Under the pieces are notes generated by a model that saw only the letters and a list, made by a program, of their open reading frames with translations, searched no databases and was not told the origin of the DNA. From NCBI GenBank assembly GCA_002491945.1, contig DKWX01000001.1, forward strand, positions 1-14,790: a stretch of DNA of 14,790 bases, read 5' to 3'. The stretch's first letter is position 1, and each line of letters opens with the position of its first letter. The position numbers were made by a program, and so were the translations under genes. The stretch is from Porphyromonadaceae bacterium UBA7141. GTDB taxonomy: Bacteria > Bacteroidota > Bacteroidia > Bacteroidales > Muribaculaceae. Shown piece after piece: positions 7,999 to 14,767 of the stretch.

Positions 7999-8730
7999 TT
8001 ACTTGTTGAGAGAGCCGATGATTGCCTTGGCGCGTAGCTTGCAGACACCGAATACGGCTTCTCCGAATATTCCGGAGCTCATTTTGCTTGTGCCGAGCTG
8101 GCGATTGACGAATACGATGGGGTATTCCACAATATTGAAGCCGAGTTTATACGCTTTGAATTTCATTTCAATCTGGAATGCGTAGCCTTTGAATTCGATA
8201 CGGTCGAGATTGATAGTCTCCAGCACCCTCCGGCGATAGCAGACGAATCCGGCAGTGCTGTCGCGGAGTTTCATTCTGGTGATTGTACGCACGTAAGCAG
8301 ATGCGAAGTAGGACATCAGGACGCGTCCCATTGGCCAGTTGACCACGTTCACTCCCGAGATGTAGCGAGAGCCGACGCAGACATCAGCGCCACGGTCCTT
8401 GCAGGTATGGTAGAGGTGTGTCAGGTCGGTCGGATTGTGAGAGAAATCCGCGTCCATCTCGATAATGTACTGATAGTCGCGTTTTAAAGCCCATTTAAAT
8501 CCATGAATGTAGGCGGTGCCCAGACCGAGCTTGCCACTGCGGCATTCGAGGTTGACACGACCGGGATACTGACGCATTTTTCCGCGCACGGCTTCGGCGG
8601 TGCCATCGGGAGAACCGTCGTCGATTATAAGGAGGTCGAACCCGTCAGGCAGCGCCATCACGGTGTCGATCATCTTCTCGATATTCTCGATTTCATTATA
8701 GGTCGGTATGATAACAAGCACATCACTCAT
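7999..8730 (-). CDS. Glycosyltransferase family 2, polyprenol-phosphate mannosyltransferase-like (DPM1 type)
   Basis: Likely transfers a sugar, usually mannose, from a nucleotide donor to a lipid phosphate at the inner face of the cytoplasmic membrane, supplying a lipid-linked sugar for later glycosylation steps. The 243-residue product has the GT-A fold signatures: VIIPTYNE (6-13), IIDDGSPDGT (about 35-44) and the metal-binding EMDADFSHNP (about 91-100). SRYISG and the DSTAGFVCYRR stretch follow, typical of DPM1-like proteins. No membrane helices are present, as in the short DPM1 forms. The frame extends to 8751, but the ATG at 8730 places the start right before the core strand and is preferred. 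The exact sugar and acceptor cannot be told. A -7 box lies about 60 nt upstream, and its 3' end meets the bidirectional terminator. Confidence 0.88.
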   Translation of the reverse strand: MSDVLVIIPTYNEIENIEKMIDTVMALPDGFDLLIIDDGSPDGTAEAVRGKMRQYPGRVNLECRSGKLGLGTAYIHGFKWALKRDYQYIIEMDADFSHNPTDLTHLYHTCKDRGADVCVGSRYISGVNVVNWPMGRVLMSYFASAYVRTITRMKLRDSTAGFVCYRRRVLETINLDRIEFKGYAFQIEMKFKAYKLGFNIVEYPIVFVNRQLGTSKMSSGIFGEAVFGVCKLRAKAIIGSLNK

Positions 8731-8788
8731 AAGTATCTCAGTTTGGGCCACATCGGAGAGGAGAGAATTAATAGGGCCATATTTGTTG

Positions 8789-8796
8789 CAAATTTA
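8789..8796 (-). promoter_or_regulatory. -7 promoter box for the GT2 gene
   Basis: On the minus strand this reads TAAATTTG, a full TAnnTTTG match, 58 nt before the preferred ATG. No clear TTG is present about 20 nt further upstream, so the promoter is only partly supported. Confidence 0.5.
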
Positions 8797-8916
8797 GCAA
8801 AAAAATATAGAAAAGCCTACGCCTACTGAGATTTTTTTGTGGATTGGATGCGGTGTTTAATACCTTGCGGATAACTTGTCGATGTTTTGTCAGGCCGAAT
8901 GGCAGGTCATATGCCG

Positions 8917-9945
8917 TTACATCGAGATATTATACTTGCGCAATAACGTGATAGGATGATATGATTCCTTTGCGGCGCGGAGTCCCGGGTCGCCGGCATC
9001 ATCCTCGCGATTGATATACCTGATTTCAGGATGAGACTGACAGATCTGTTGTGCAAAGCATTTATTGATCATTTCGAATCCTCCAGCCACACTGCGCAAT
9101 GATTTCTCGATATGTATGAATAGAGTGTCGCCTTTGATATCGCCTATGGTGTATGCCAGTACTGTGCCGTCGGCATCGCGTAGCATCCCTCCTTGCAGCA
9201 CAGAGTCGCCATCGGCCATAAAGCGCAGCATATCGCGGTTCAGGCGCCGTTCGGTCTCGGCCATAGGGGTGTGGTCGCCTTCGGCGTCGATTAGCTCCAT
9301 GAAGCGGAGAGCATCGGGAATATTGGCGGCTGTCAGCGGCTCATACCGGTATTCGGGGTAAGAAGACAGGAACTGATTGACATGATTGCGCTTCTTGCTC
9401 ATCTTCTTGCCTCGAAGAGTGACCAGCGGTTCGGCTTCATAGAGATAGTCGGCCCATCCGGAGAGTTCTTCCACCTGTTTCGGTCGGAGAGGAGCAAACG
9501 AGTCGATCGCATATTCCGGCACAGCGCTGAATATTAGCTGCAGATTCTGACTGCGACAATATTCATGGAGTATCGCCACGCACTTTTCCAGAGGCATTTC
9601 CCCAATTGGAAGAGAGAAAGCCACTTTTGAGACATCGCTTTCCACCCTCCCTTTTATGAATACAGTATTGTTGAGTATGGCGAATTCATAGTGGAAATAG
9701 TCTACCCACATCAGTAGTCCGCCATATGAGAAATCTGTGGTACGTCCGCATTCCTGAGCGATTATCGGCCATATGCGGGGCATATCGGCCGGAGTGATGC
9801 GGCGGAAATCAAGTTCGGCGGCGAGGGCTTTATCAGTAAAATCACAGAACCTGCATCGTTGCTTGAGTCTGAAGGGGTGGAAAGTGAATGATTGCACGGC
9901 AGATTCCGCGCAGGGAGCATAAAGAGGGGAGTTATGAAGAATCAT
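8917..9945 (-). CDS. DUF2156 family protein (phosphatidylglycerol lysyltransferase C-terminal domain-like, GNAT fold)
   Basis: Probably an acyl- or aminoacyl-transferase of the double-GNAT type related to the soluble domain of lysyl-phosphatidylglycerol synthases; the substrate is unknown. From about residue 46 the protein matches the Bacteroidetes DUF2156 pattern: FRRITPADMPRIWPII, TTDFSYGGLLMWVDYF, then LRGKKMSKKRNHVNQF, and near the end INREDDAGDPGLRAAKESYHP. No membrane helices are seen, so it is not a full MprF. The start is doubtful: the frame opens at 10005, and this entry uses the next ATG (9945). Either start leaves a long N-terminal stretch (with R-C-R-F-C) before the domain that does not look family-like, and no later in-frame ATG precedes the domain. 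The frame is intact to the stop. Confidence 0.78.
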   Translation of the reverse strand: MILHNSPLYAPCAESAVQSFTFHPFRLKQRCRFCDFTDKALAAELDFRRITPADMPRIWPIIAQECGRTTDFSYGGLLMWVDYFHYEFAILNNTVFIKGRVESDVSKVAFSLPIGEMPLEKCVAILHEYCRSQNLQLIFSAVPEYAIDSFAPLRPKQVEELSGWADYLYEAEPLVTLRGKKMSKKRNHVNQFLSSYPEYRYEPLTAANIPDALRFMELIDAEGDHTPMAETERRLNRDMLRFMADGDSVLQGGMLRDADGTVLAYTIGDIKGDTLFIHIEKSLRSVAGGFEMINKCFAQQICQSHPEIRYINREDDAGDPGLRAAKESYHPITLLRKYNISM

Positions 9946-10080
9946 AGTGGTAGTCGTTAAGTTTATCAGATAGAGCCGCGTTTGAATCAAACGTTCATGC
10001 AGCATCTCATATAGTCGGTAGCCGGGAAGACCCCGGTCGGCCGATTACTTTTAATTAACGTATGGGGAGAGAGAAGTGTT

Positions 10081-10109
10081 TAGACCGCTTCCAACAAAAA
10101 TGTGAACGC
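10081..10109 (+). repeat. Dispersed repeat, copy B
   Basis: Same orientation as copy A at 3572-3600: AGACCGCTTCC, AA, then CAAAAATGTGAACGC. This copy keeps the left arm TTTAGACCGC (10079-10088) that copy A would need for a perfect 9-bp stem, but its right side (GCAGGGGC) no longer pairs. Confidence 0.5.
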
Positions 10110-10157
10110 AGGGGCGGCGTATTTTCGAGTAAATTTATTTTCTTATTTCCGTCAACT

Positions 10158-10238
10158 CCACCCGCCCCCGGGACAGCGGCCAGTGAGGCCATGCGGAGCA
10201 TGGGATAGGCGGCAGAGGGTGGCGGCAGAAGGCGGCAG
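10158..10238. other. GC-rich folded intergenic element with three GGCGGCAG units
   Basis: CCACCC (10158-10163) pairs with GGGTGG (10217-10222), with an inner GCC/GGC. Inside lie GGCC-AGTGA-GGCC and CCATGC-GGA-GCATGG (10189-10203). GGCGGCAG occurs three times at 10208, 10221 and 10231. The surrounding 10006-10262 stretch shows no gene I can support. Confidence 0.35.
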
Positions 10239-10262
10239 GGGAGAGGAGACCGTATGAAAATC

Positions 10263-10291
10263 AAAAGGCCATCCTTCTCAGGAGGGCCTTT
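10263..10291 (-). terminator. Intrinsic terminator of the tRNA-Arg transcript
   Basis: On the minus strand AAAAGGCC and GGCCTTTT form the base of a stem whose upper part is TCC/GGA, followed by GATTTTC. It begins directly after the encoded CCA of the second transcribed tRNA. Confidence 0.75.
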
Positions 10292-10368
10292 TGGTGATTC
10301 GTGCAGGATTCAAACCTGCAACCTTCTGATCCGTAGTCAGATGCTCTATTCAGTTGAGCTAACGAACC
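10292..10368 (-). tRNA. tRNA-Arg, anticodon ACG (second in transcript)
   Basis: The cloverleaf folds fully: acceptor GGTTCGT/ACGAATC, D stem GCTC/GAGC, anticodon stem TCTGA/TCAGA around loop CTACGGA (anticodon ACG), and T stem GCAGG/CCTGC around TTTGAAT. The 3' CCA is encoded. The wobble A34 should be edited to inosine by TadA to read CGU, CGC and CGA. Differs from the upstream copy only at base pair 4:69 (T-A here). Confidence 0.97.
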
Positions 10369-10378
10369 AAGTGAAGTT

Positions 10379-10403
10379 AAAAATATCCTATGTTAAACAT
10401 AAG
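10379..10403 (-). other. Terminator-like hairpin between the two tRNA-Arg genes
   Basis: On the minus strand CTTATG and CATAGG pair around TTTAA (one G-T pair), followed by ATATTTTTAA. It may cause partial termination or mark a processing site in the tRNA precursor. Confidence 0.4.
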
Positions 10404-10429
10404 GTTGTCATCACGACAGTCTTTTTACT

Positions 10430-10506
10430 TGGTGATCCGTGCAGGATTCAAACCTGCAACCTTCTGATCCGTAGTCAGATGCTCTATTCAGTTGAGCTAA
10501 CGGACC
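10430..10506 (-). tRNA. tRNA-Arg, anticodon ACG (first in transcript)
   Basis: Same 77-nt cloverleaf and encoded CCA as the copy at 10292-10368, with acceptor GGTCCGT/ACGGATC, so pair 4:69 is C-G instead of T-A. All loops, D and T stems and the ACG anticodon are identical. It is preceded by a clean promoter and separated from the second copy by 61 nt. Confidence 0.97.
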
Positions 10507-10553
10507 AAGCTTTTGCTCAGAGAAGCGCTGTAGTTGTTTCCCTTTTGCGAGTG

Positions 10554-10584
10554 CAAAGTTACTACATTTTTTCGAGTCTGCCAA
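10554..10584 (-). promoter_or_regulatory. Bacteroidetes-type promoter for the tRNA-Arg pair
   Basis: Minus-strand TTG at 10582-10584, a 20-nt spacer, then TAACTTTG at 10554-10561, matching TAnnTTTG at the same spacing as the hisS promoter. Transcription would begin about 40 nt before the first tRNA. Confidence 0.82.
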
Positions 10585-10687
10585 ATTTTTCAGTCATTTT
10601 TTTTAGAAAAAATTCAGCTTTCTTGGCTCTGTGCGCCGTTATGACTTGAGAATTAATGAGATAGTGCGGTGTGTGGCATCCGTTGTC

Positions 10688-11038
10688 TCAGGCCGTATAA
10701 TCGCAAGTCACTTCTGCGGTGCCGTTGAATCCGGCAATCGGAGGCGTGAGTTTCACGATGGTGGCTTGTACGCGGCATACGTCAGGCCATCTCATTTTCA
10801 CTGCCTCCACGATGCGGGCAGCTGCATTTTCAAGTAAATCCGATGGTTGCTCCATCTCTTTGCGGGCTATCTCGTAGAGATCAGCGTATGAAATCGTATG
10901 CTCGATAGAGTCCGAGAGGGGATCCCCGGAGGCATAGACAGCCTCCAGGGATACTTCAAATTCATTTCCGGCCAGACGTTCATGGGGCATGACGCCGTGG
11001 CGGGCAAATAACCGGCAGCCGCGAATGGCTACTTTCAT
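10688..11038 (-). CDS. folB: Dihydroneopterin aldolase
   Basis: Folate pathway enzyme of the cytoplasm that cleaves 7,8-dihydroneopterin to 6-hydroxymethyl-dihydropterin and glycolaldehyde. The 116-residue product has the family-typical start MKVAIRGCRLFARHGVMPHE, the ISYADLYEI block (49-57), LLENAA (68-73), and the conserved lysine of KLTPPI (K96) that takes part in catalysis. The frame can extend to 11098, but the added 20 residues are not family-like, so the ATG at 11038 is used. rpiB lies 97 nt upstream on the same strand and the two are probably co-transcribed. No clear terminator follows; an AT-rich stretch with T-runs lies at 10590-10620, next to the tRNA promoter. Confidence 0.92.
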   Translation of the reverse strand: MKVAIRGCRLFARHGVMPHERLAGNEFEVSLEAVYASGDPLSDSIEHTISYADLYEIARKEMEQPSDLLENAAARIVEAVKMRWPDVCRVQATIVKLTPPIAGFNGTAEVTCDYTA

Positions 11039-11135
11039 AAGCGTGGTTCCGGTTGTAGGCCCCGATGGGGCGGGATATGCGATTTCGTGATGCTCCATAA
11101 TGGTTATGCCGGGATAGGCGGGTGTCCGGATTAAC

Positions 11136-11570
11136 TTATTTTACGGCAATCTTATCGATGCGGCGCTGATGTCGGCCTCCTTCAAACTTTGAGTCGAGAT
11201 AGGCATTGACGATCTCCAGGGCCTCATCGTAAGAGACGAAGCGAGCCGGCAGCACGAGGATATTGGCATTATTGTGCTCCTTGGCGAGTGCGGCCAGTTC
11301 AGGACGCCAGCAGAGAGCGGCGCGGATGTTCTGATGCTTGTTGAGGGTCATCTGGATACCATTGCCGGTGCCGCACATGGCGATGCCGAAATCGGCTTCG
11401 CCATCTTCCACAGCCTTTGCGGCCGGGTGGGCGTAGTCGGGATAGTCGCAGGATTCTTCAGAGTCGGTGCCGAAGTCGATGGTTTTGTAGCCTTTGGCGG
11501 TGAGGTAGTCGATCAGGGCTTTCTTGAGAGAATAGCCGGCATGGTCGGAGGCGAATGCGATTGTTTCCAT
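11136..11570 (-). CDS. rpiB: Ribose-5-phosphate isomerase B
   Basis: Interconverts ribulose 5-phosphate and ribose 5-phosphate in the non-oxidative pentose phosphate pathway, in the cytoplasm. The 144-residue product matches the RpiB/LacAB family along its whole length: SDHAG (8-12) for substrate binding, C66 in CGTGNG (66-71) as the catalytic cysteine and anion hole, HNNAN (99-103), and the C-terminal GRHQRR that binds phosphate. The start ATG at 11570 gives the standard N-terminus METIAFASDHAG. It precedes folB and follows engB by 161 nt. No TAnnTTTG box is obvious in that gap, so its promoter is unclear. Confidence 0.95.
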   Translation of the reverse strand: METIAFASDHAGYSLKKALIDYLTAKGYKTIDFGTDSEESCDYPDYAHPAAKAVEDGEADFGIAMCGTGNGIQMTLNKHQNIRAALCWRPELAALAKEHNNANILVLPARFVSYDEALEIVNAYLDSKFEGGRHQRRIDKIAVK

Positions 11571-11605
11571 TTTTTTGTATTTAAGGTTATGGGTTTTAGG
11601 AACTC

Positions 11606-11620
11606 TCTCTTAAACGGTTT
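11606..11620 (-). repeat. Leader motif shared with yqgE
   Basis: On the minus strand this reads AAACCGTTTAAGAGA, 35 nt before the rpiB ATG. The region before yqgE has AAACAGTTTCTAAGAGA (14768-14784), 50 nt before that ATG. The plus-strand CTTAAA (11609-11614) and TTTAAG (11625-11630) are also perfect inverted arms. Confidence 0.35.
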
Positions 11621-11731
11621 CTTATTTAAGGGGGGCGATTGCCTGACTCCGGACCTTTGCAGCGGTAAGCTTCGGCCCTGAGGGGGGCGGGGCAATAGAG
11701 TCTGACATATCTTTACAGACCTTGGAATCCG

Positions 11732-12418
11732 CTACTCGGTCAGATTGCCTGACTGCGGCGTCTCCGGCGGCGTAGAGCCGGAGGCGCTTTCAGTCGGATT
11801 CTGTAGTAGAGGATCTTCGTCGGCAATCCGGCGGTTGATGGAGCCGATATAGTCGAGTATGTCCTCGCGGCCGCGAGGCTTTTCGCTTGAGGTCACGAAT
11901 ACCGGCGGAAGTTCCTCCCATTGCTTCATAAGAACCTTGCAGTAATCCTTCACCGACTTTTCGGCGGCATTGACGCCGAGTTTGTCGGCCTTGGTGAATA
12001 CTATGGCAAATGGCACTTCATTCTCGCCGAGCCAAGCCATGAAATCGAGGTCGATCTGCTGAGGCTTGTGGCGTATGTCAATCAGCACGAAAAGGAGAGC
12101 CATCTGGTGGCGTCGCAACACGTAGTCATCGATCATCCTGCGGAACTGCAGCCGCTGCTCCTTGCCACGTGCAGCGTAGCCGTAGCCCGGCAGATCGACA
12201 AGATACCATGCTCCGTTGTTGATGCTGAAATGATTTATTAGCAGAGTCTTGCCCGGAGTCTGAGATGTTTTGGCCAGACGAGAGCGGGTAAGCATATTGA
12301 TCAGCGATGATTTTCCTACATTCGAGCGTCCGATAAAGGCGTACTCCGGCACATCTGTATCGGGGCACTTCGCCACATCGGCATTACTGATCAGATATTT
12401 GGCATTTTTTATTTCCAT
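11732..12418 (-). CDS. engB: Ribosome biogenesis GTPase YihA/YsxC/EngB
   Basis: Circular TRAFAC-class GTPase needed for assembly of the large ribosomal subunit. The 228-residue product has all G motifs: G1 GRSNVGKSS (30-38), a T-rich switch I (KTSQTPGKT, 50-58), G3 DLPGYG (75-80), G4 TKAD (142-145) and a G5-like VTSSEKPRG at about 174. The core ends near residue 203; the last 25 residues are a Ser-, Pro- and Thr-rich tail (TESASGSTPPETPQSGN), longer than in many relatives and probably disordered. It begins 39 nt after the lysC stop on the same strand, so it is very likely co-transcribed with it. Confidence 0.95.
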   Translation of the reverse strand: MEIKNAKYLISNADVAKCPDTDVPEYAFIGRSNVGKSSLINMLTRSRLAKTSQTPGKTLLINHFSINNGAWYLVDLPGYGYAARGKEQRLQFRRMIDDYVLRRHQMALLFVLIDIRHKPQQIDLDFMAWLGENEVPFAIVFTKADKLGVNAAEKSVKDYCKVLMKQWEELPPVFVTSSEKPRGREDILDYIGSINRRIADEDPLLQNPTESASGSTPPETPQSGNLTE

Positions 12419-12457
12419 AGCATCATAAAGAGAGGGGAGGGGGTTAAAAATTTGAAA

Positions 12458-13834
12458 TCAGAGGGATTCGAAGAGCTCGCGGTGCAGTGCTGTCAGAGCG
12501 CGAGTCGTGTCAAGTGCGGCTACAACGAGCGAAAGCGCCGTTTCCGAAGTGCGGTCTGAATATGCCCTTACGGTCAGACCGTGCATCTCCAGAATATCCT
12601 TCAGACGGGAAATCCCGCCGGAGAGATTTTTTACATTGTCACCCACTACGGCAATGGTGGTGAGATCTGTCACCACTTCCAGCACTTCCATTTCCGCGTC
12701 GACAAACTCCGGGGCGAATTCCTCCTTGAGCAGTTTGACGGCACAGGGCATATCCGCCGCAGCGATTGCGAAGGCGAAAGAGCCGGCGGCTTCTGACCGG
12801 GCCACCATATGGAGAGTCATCCCCTTGCGGGCGAGGGCATTGAAGCATCGTGTGGAAATGGCAGTGCTGTCGGTGGCAAGAGTGCCGCGCAGCGTCACAA
12901 GCGCTTCATCCTTAAGGGCCGACAACCCGGTGACTGTGCGTGGATGTGAGCTATGGGCGTCGGATATCAATGTGCCCGGAGCCTCAGGCCGGTGGGTATT
13001 AAGGATACGGATAGGTATATTCTTGTGGAATACGGGATAGATTGTGGGAGGGTAAACCACTTTTGCTCCGAAAGTGCAGAGATCCATCGACTCCACAAAC
13101 GACATAGAGTCGATAACGCGAGCCTGAGGCACAATCCGAGGATCACAGGTGAGGAACCCGTCGACATCGGTCCATATCTGCAGCACATCCGCATCCATCG
13201 CGGCGGCCACGAGAGCAGCAGTGTAGTCGGAGCCTCCGCGTCCGAGATTTGTGATTTCACCGGTCTGACGGTCGGAAGAGATGAAGCCTCCCATCACGAC
13301 CGGAAAGGTCAGCCCGTCAGCCGGTTGCAGCGCCTCGCGGATTAGCCCCGAAGTGAGGTCAGTGGCCGCGATATCCTTTCCAAACCACTTTTCAGTGCGT
13401 ATTATGCCGAGAGAATCCAGATGAGTGGCGCCGAGCATATCGGCCACAATGACCGATGACATGCGCTCTCCGGTGCTCACAATCTGAGCCAGAGTCTTTT
13501 CGGGCAGGTCGGCGATAAGATTTACGCCGTCGTAGAGTCGGCGGAGTTCCCGCAGGACAGGCTGTATGCGAGTCAATGTATACTCACGGCGCTCTTCAGG
13601 CACCACAGCCTGCACAATATCATAATGGCGCTGCGCCATCAATTCGCATTCCGGTATGTAGTTAAGATCGCCCGCAGCAGCCATGCGCGCTGTTGCAATG
13701 AGGCGGTCGGTAAGTCCGCCGAGAGCTGATACCACAACCACGGCATCCTGCCCGAGTCCCTGTACAATCTTCTTTACGTTGGCCAAACTGTCCGCTGTTC
13801 CCACGGAAGTGCCGCCAAATTTCAATACAATCAT
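12458..13834 (-). CDS. lysC: Aspartate kinase (monofunctional, with ACT domains)
   Basis: Phosphorylates aspartate, the first step towards lysine, threonine, methionine and diaminopimelate. The 458-residue product starts MIVLKFGGTSVG, the classic kinase motif (5-12). It has LGRGGSDYTAAL and IWTDVDGFLTCDPRIV (about 190-225) in the kinase domain and a C-terminal ACT pair (about 300-458) with TIAVVGDNVKNLSGGISRL, which usually gives feedback control by lysine or threonine. No homoserine dehydrogenase domain is fused. The open frame runs upstream to 14170, overlapping the next gene, but that extension has no family match; the ATG at 13834 is right. A -7 box 168 nt upstream, just past a terminator, gives it a long folded leader. 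engB follows at 39 nt. Confidence 0.95.
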   Translation of the reverse strand: MIVLKFGGTSVGTADSLANVKKIVQGLGQDAVVVVSALGGLTDRLIATARMAAAGDLNYIPECELMAQRHYDIVQAVVPEERREYTLTRIQPVLRELRRLYDGVNLIADLPEKTLAQIVSTGERMSSVIVADMLGATHLDSLGIIRTEKWFGKDIAATDLTSGLIREALQPADGLTFPVVMGGFISSDRQTGEITNLGRGGSDYTAALVAAAMDADVLQIWTDVDGFLTCDPRIVPQARVIDSMSFVESMDLCTFGAKVVYPPTIYPVFHKNIPIRILNTHRPEAPGTLISDAHSSHPRTVTGLSALKDEALVTLRGTLATDSTAISTRCFNALARKGMTLHMVARSEAAGSFAFAIAAADMPCAVKLLKEEFAPEFVDAEMEVLEVVTDLTTIAVVGDNVKNLSGGISRLKDILEMHGLTVRAYSDRTSETALSLVVAALDTTRALTALHRELFESL

Positions 13835-13995
13835 TATAAATCCGCTAACCGGAGAGAGATGAACAATAACATACGTAGTGGAAACTACTCCGCAGCCGTC
13901 GGGCCGGAGGTGTCGCATCCGGGGGGGGACTGAGGCATCATGCGCGGCAACGAGAGTCGCTGCAAAACAGGCTTCCGCCGGGGTCAAAATGTTTC
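13835..13995 (-). promoter_or_regulatory. Folded 5' leader of lysC with short Leu-rich ORF
   Basis: If transcription starts near 13995, the leader is about 160 nt. Three hairpins can form: 13947-13960 (GCAAC/GTCGC, with a G-T pair), 13888-13909 (CTCCG/CGGAG plus GCC/GGC), and 13875-13888 (GTAGT/ACTAC). No T-run follows, so control, if any, would be at translation. A 12-codon ORF (MLLFISLRLADL, 13872-13834) ends in TAATG, overlapping the lysC start by 1 nt. It does not show lysine riboswitch features that I can recognise. Confidence 0.35.
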
Positions 13996-14001
13996 CGAAT
14001 G

Positions 14002-14009
14002 CAAATGTA
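14002..14009 (-). promoter_or_regulatory. -7 promoter box for lysC
   Basis: The minus strand reads TACATTTG, a full TAnnTTTG match, 35 nt after the yqgE terminator. The -33 position reads TGT and not TTG, so the upstream element is weak. Confidence 0.55.
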
Positions 14010-14043
14010 GATAAAAATTGTGAGATTTTTACATCGGTAGAAT

Positions 14044-14065
14044 AAAAAACGAGACCGCCGGCCTC
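14044..14065 (-). terminator. Intrinsic terminator of yqgE
   Basis: On the minus strand GAGGCC, loop GGC, GGTCTC (6 bp, one G-T pair) is followed by GTTTTTTATTC. It lies 50 nt past the yqgE stop and just before the lysC promoter. Confidence 0.75.
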
Positions 14066-14114
14066 TTTCATACGCAAGGGTGTGCGGCGCGGGCAAGGGA
14101 GAGGCCACAGGGGG

Positions 14115-14717
14115 TCAGTTAAGGCTCGGGTCGGGGGGCAGCATAAGCCAGTGCCTGTAGTCCGGACCAAGGCGGCGTACGAGACTGTCCCATAAAGAGT
14201 CGGGATTATCCTGAATCAGCATAACCGGGTCAAGCAGGTTGGAGAGGATTCCCCAGGCTCCTGCATGGATTTCGCGCTCAAGCTGTCCGGCCGTCCAACC
14301 GCTGTAGCCGAGGAAAAACCGTGCGGCCCCGGCTATTGCATCCTTAGAGGTGATACGATTGATCATCATGTCGTAATCACCCCCCACCCAAAGTCCGGGG
14401 AGCACCTCCAGCGCCCCGTCAAGCGGCGAACCGAGAGAATGGATCCAGAACAGGCGTTGCATATCCACCGGTCCGCCGGAAAACACCCTGACGTCCTCCC
14501 CGGCATCTGTCAGTTGGCAGATTTCTGCAAGAGAGATGTCGAGAGGATGATTAATCACAAGTCCCAGATATCCTCCGGTCCGGTCGCGCTGCAGAATAAG
14601 CACCACCGAGCGCTTGAAATTAGAATCATTAAGCAGTGGAGAGGCGACAAGGATGTCGCCCCCCTTCAAAGATAGATTCGAAGTATCTATATCGTGGTCA
14701 ATGTTTAGTCTTCCCAT
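14115..14717 (-). CDS. YqgE/AlgH family protein (UPF0301)
   Basis: Small cytoplasmic protein of a widespread family whose biochemical role is not settled; AlgH was named from Pseudomonas alginate regulation. The 200-residue product keeps the family marks: GDILVASPLLNDSNFKRSVVLI (about 20-41), GYLGLVINHPL (about 49-59), VFSGGPVDMQRLFWIHS (about 78-94) and the C-terminal FLGYSGWTAGQLEREI with WGIL. The ATG at 14717 gives a typical short lead before the domain. It is a separate unit: its own terminator follows and the lysC promoter comes after that. The upstream part of its leader reaches the window edge, so its promoter is not seen. Confidence 0.93.
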   Translation of the reverse strand: MGRLNIDHDIDTSNLSLKGGDILVASPLLNDSNFKRSVVLILQRDRTGGYLGLVINHPLDISLAEICQLTDAGEDVRVFSGGPVDMQRLFWIHSLGSPLDGALEVLPGLWVGGDYDMMINRITSKDAIAGAARFFLGYSGWTAGQLEREIHAGAWGILSNLLDPVMLIQDNPDSLWDSLVRRLGPDYRHWLMLPPDPSLN

Positions 14718-14767
14718 GTAAATATAACATTCCGGAGGTGAGGATTCCCGTCATCCATAGGTTAAGT

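Noticed and set aside
3572..10109. The two dispersed repeats as attachment sites bounding a genomic island, with the tRNA-Arg genes near the second copy
   Set aside because: The genes between them are mostly housekeeping, and no integrase or other mobility gene is present. The repeat does not match the tRNA 3' end.
10055..10264. Minus-strand 69-residue open frame between the tRNA terminator and the DUF2156 gene
   Set aside because: It crosses the GC-rich folded element and an AT-rich stretch, has uneven composition and no recognisable motif.
10254..10649. Plus-strand open frame whose product repeats CRIQTCNLLIRSQMLYSVEL twice
   Set aside because: The repeat is only the reverse complement of the two tRNA-Arg genes, and the frame runs through their promoter; it is a spurious ORF.
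13835..13995. Lysine riboswitch in the lysC leader
   Set aside because: The leader is short and lacks the multi-helix core and terminator I would expect; only local hairpins are visible.
13835..14170. N-terminal extension of aspartokinase in an open frame
   Set aside because: It overlaps the yqgE 3' end and its terminator and resembles no aspartokinase; the kinase starts at MIVLKFGGTSVG.
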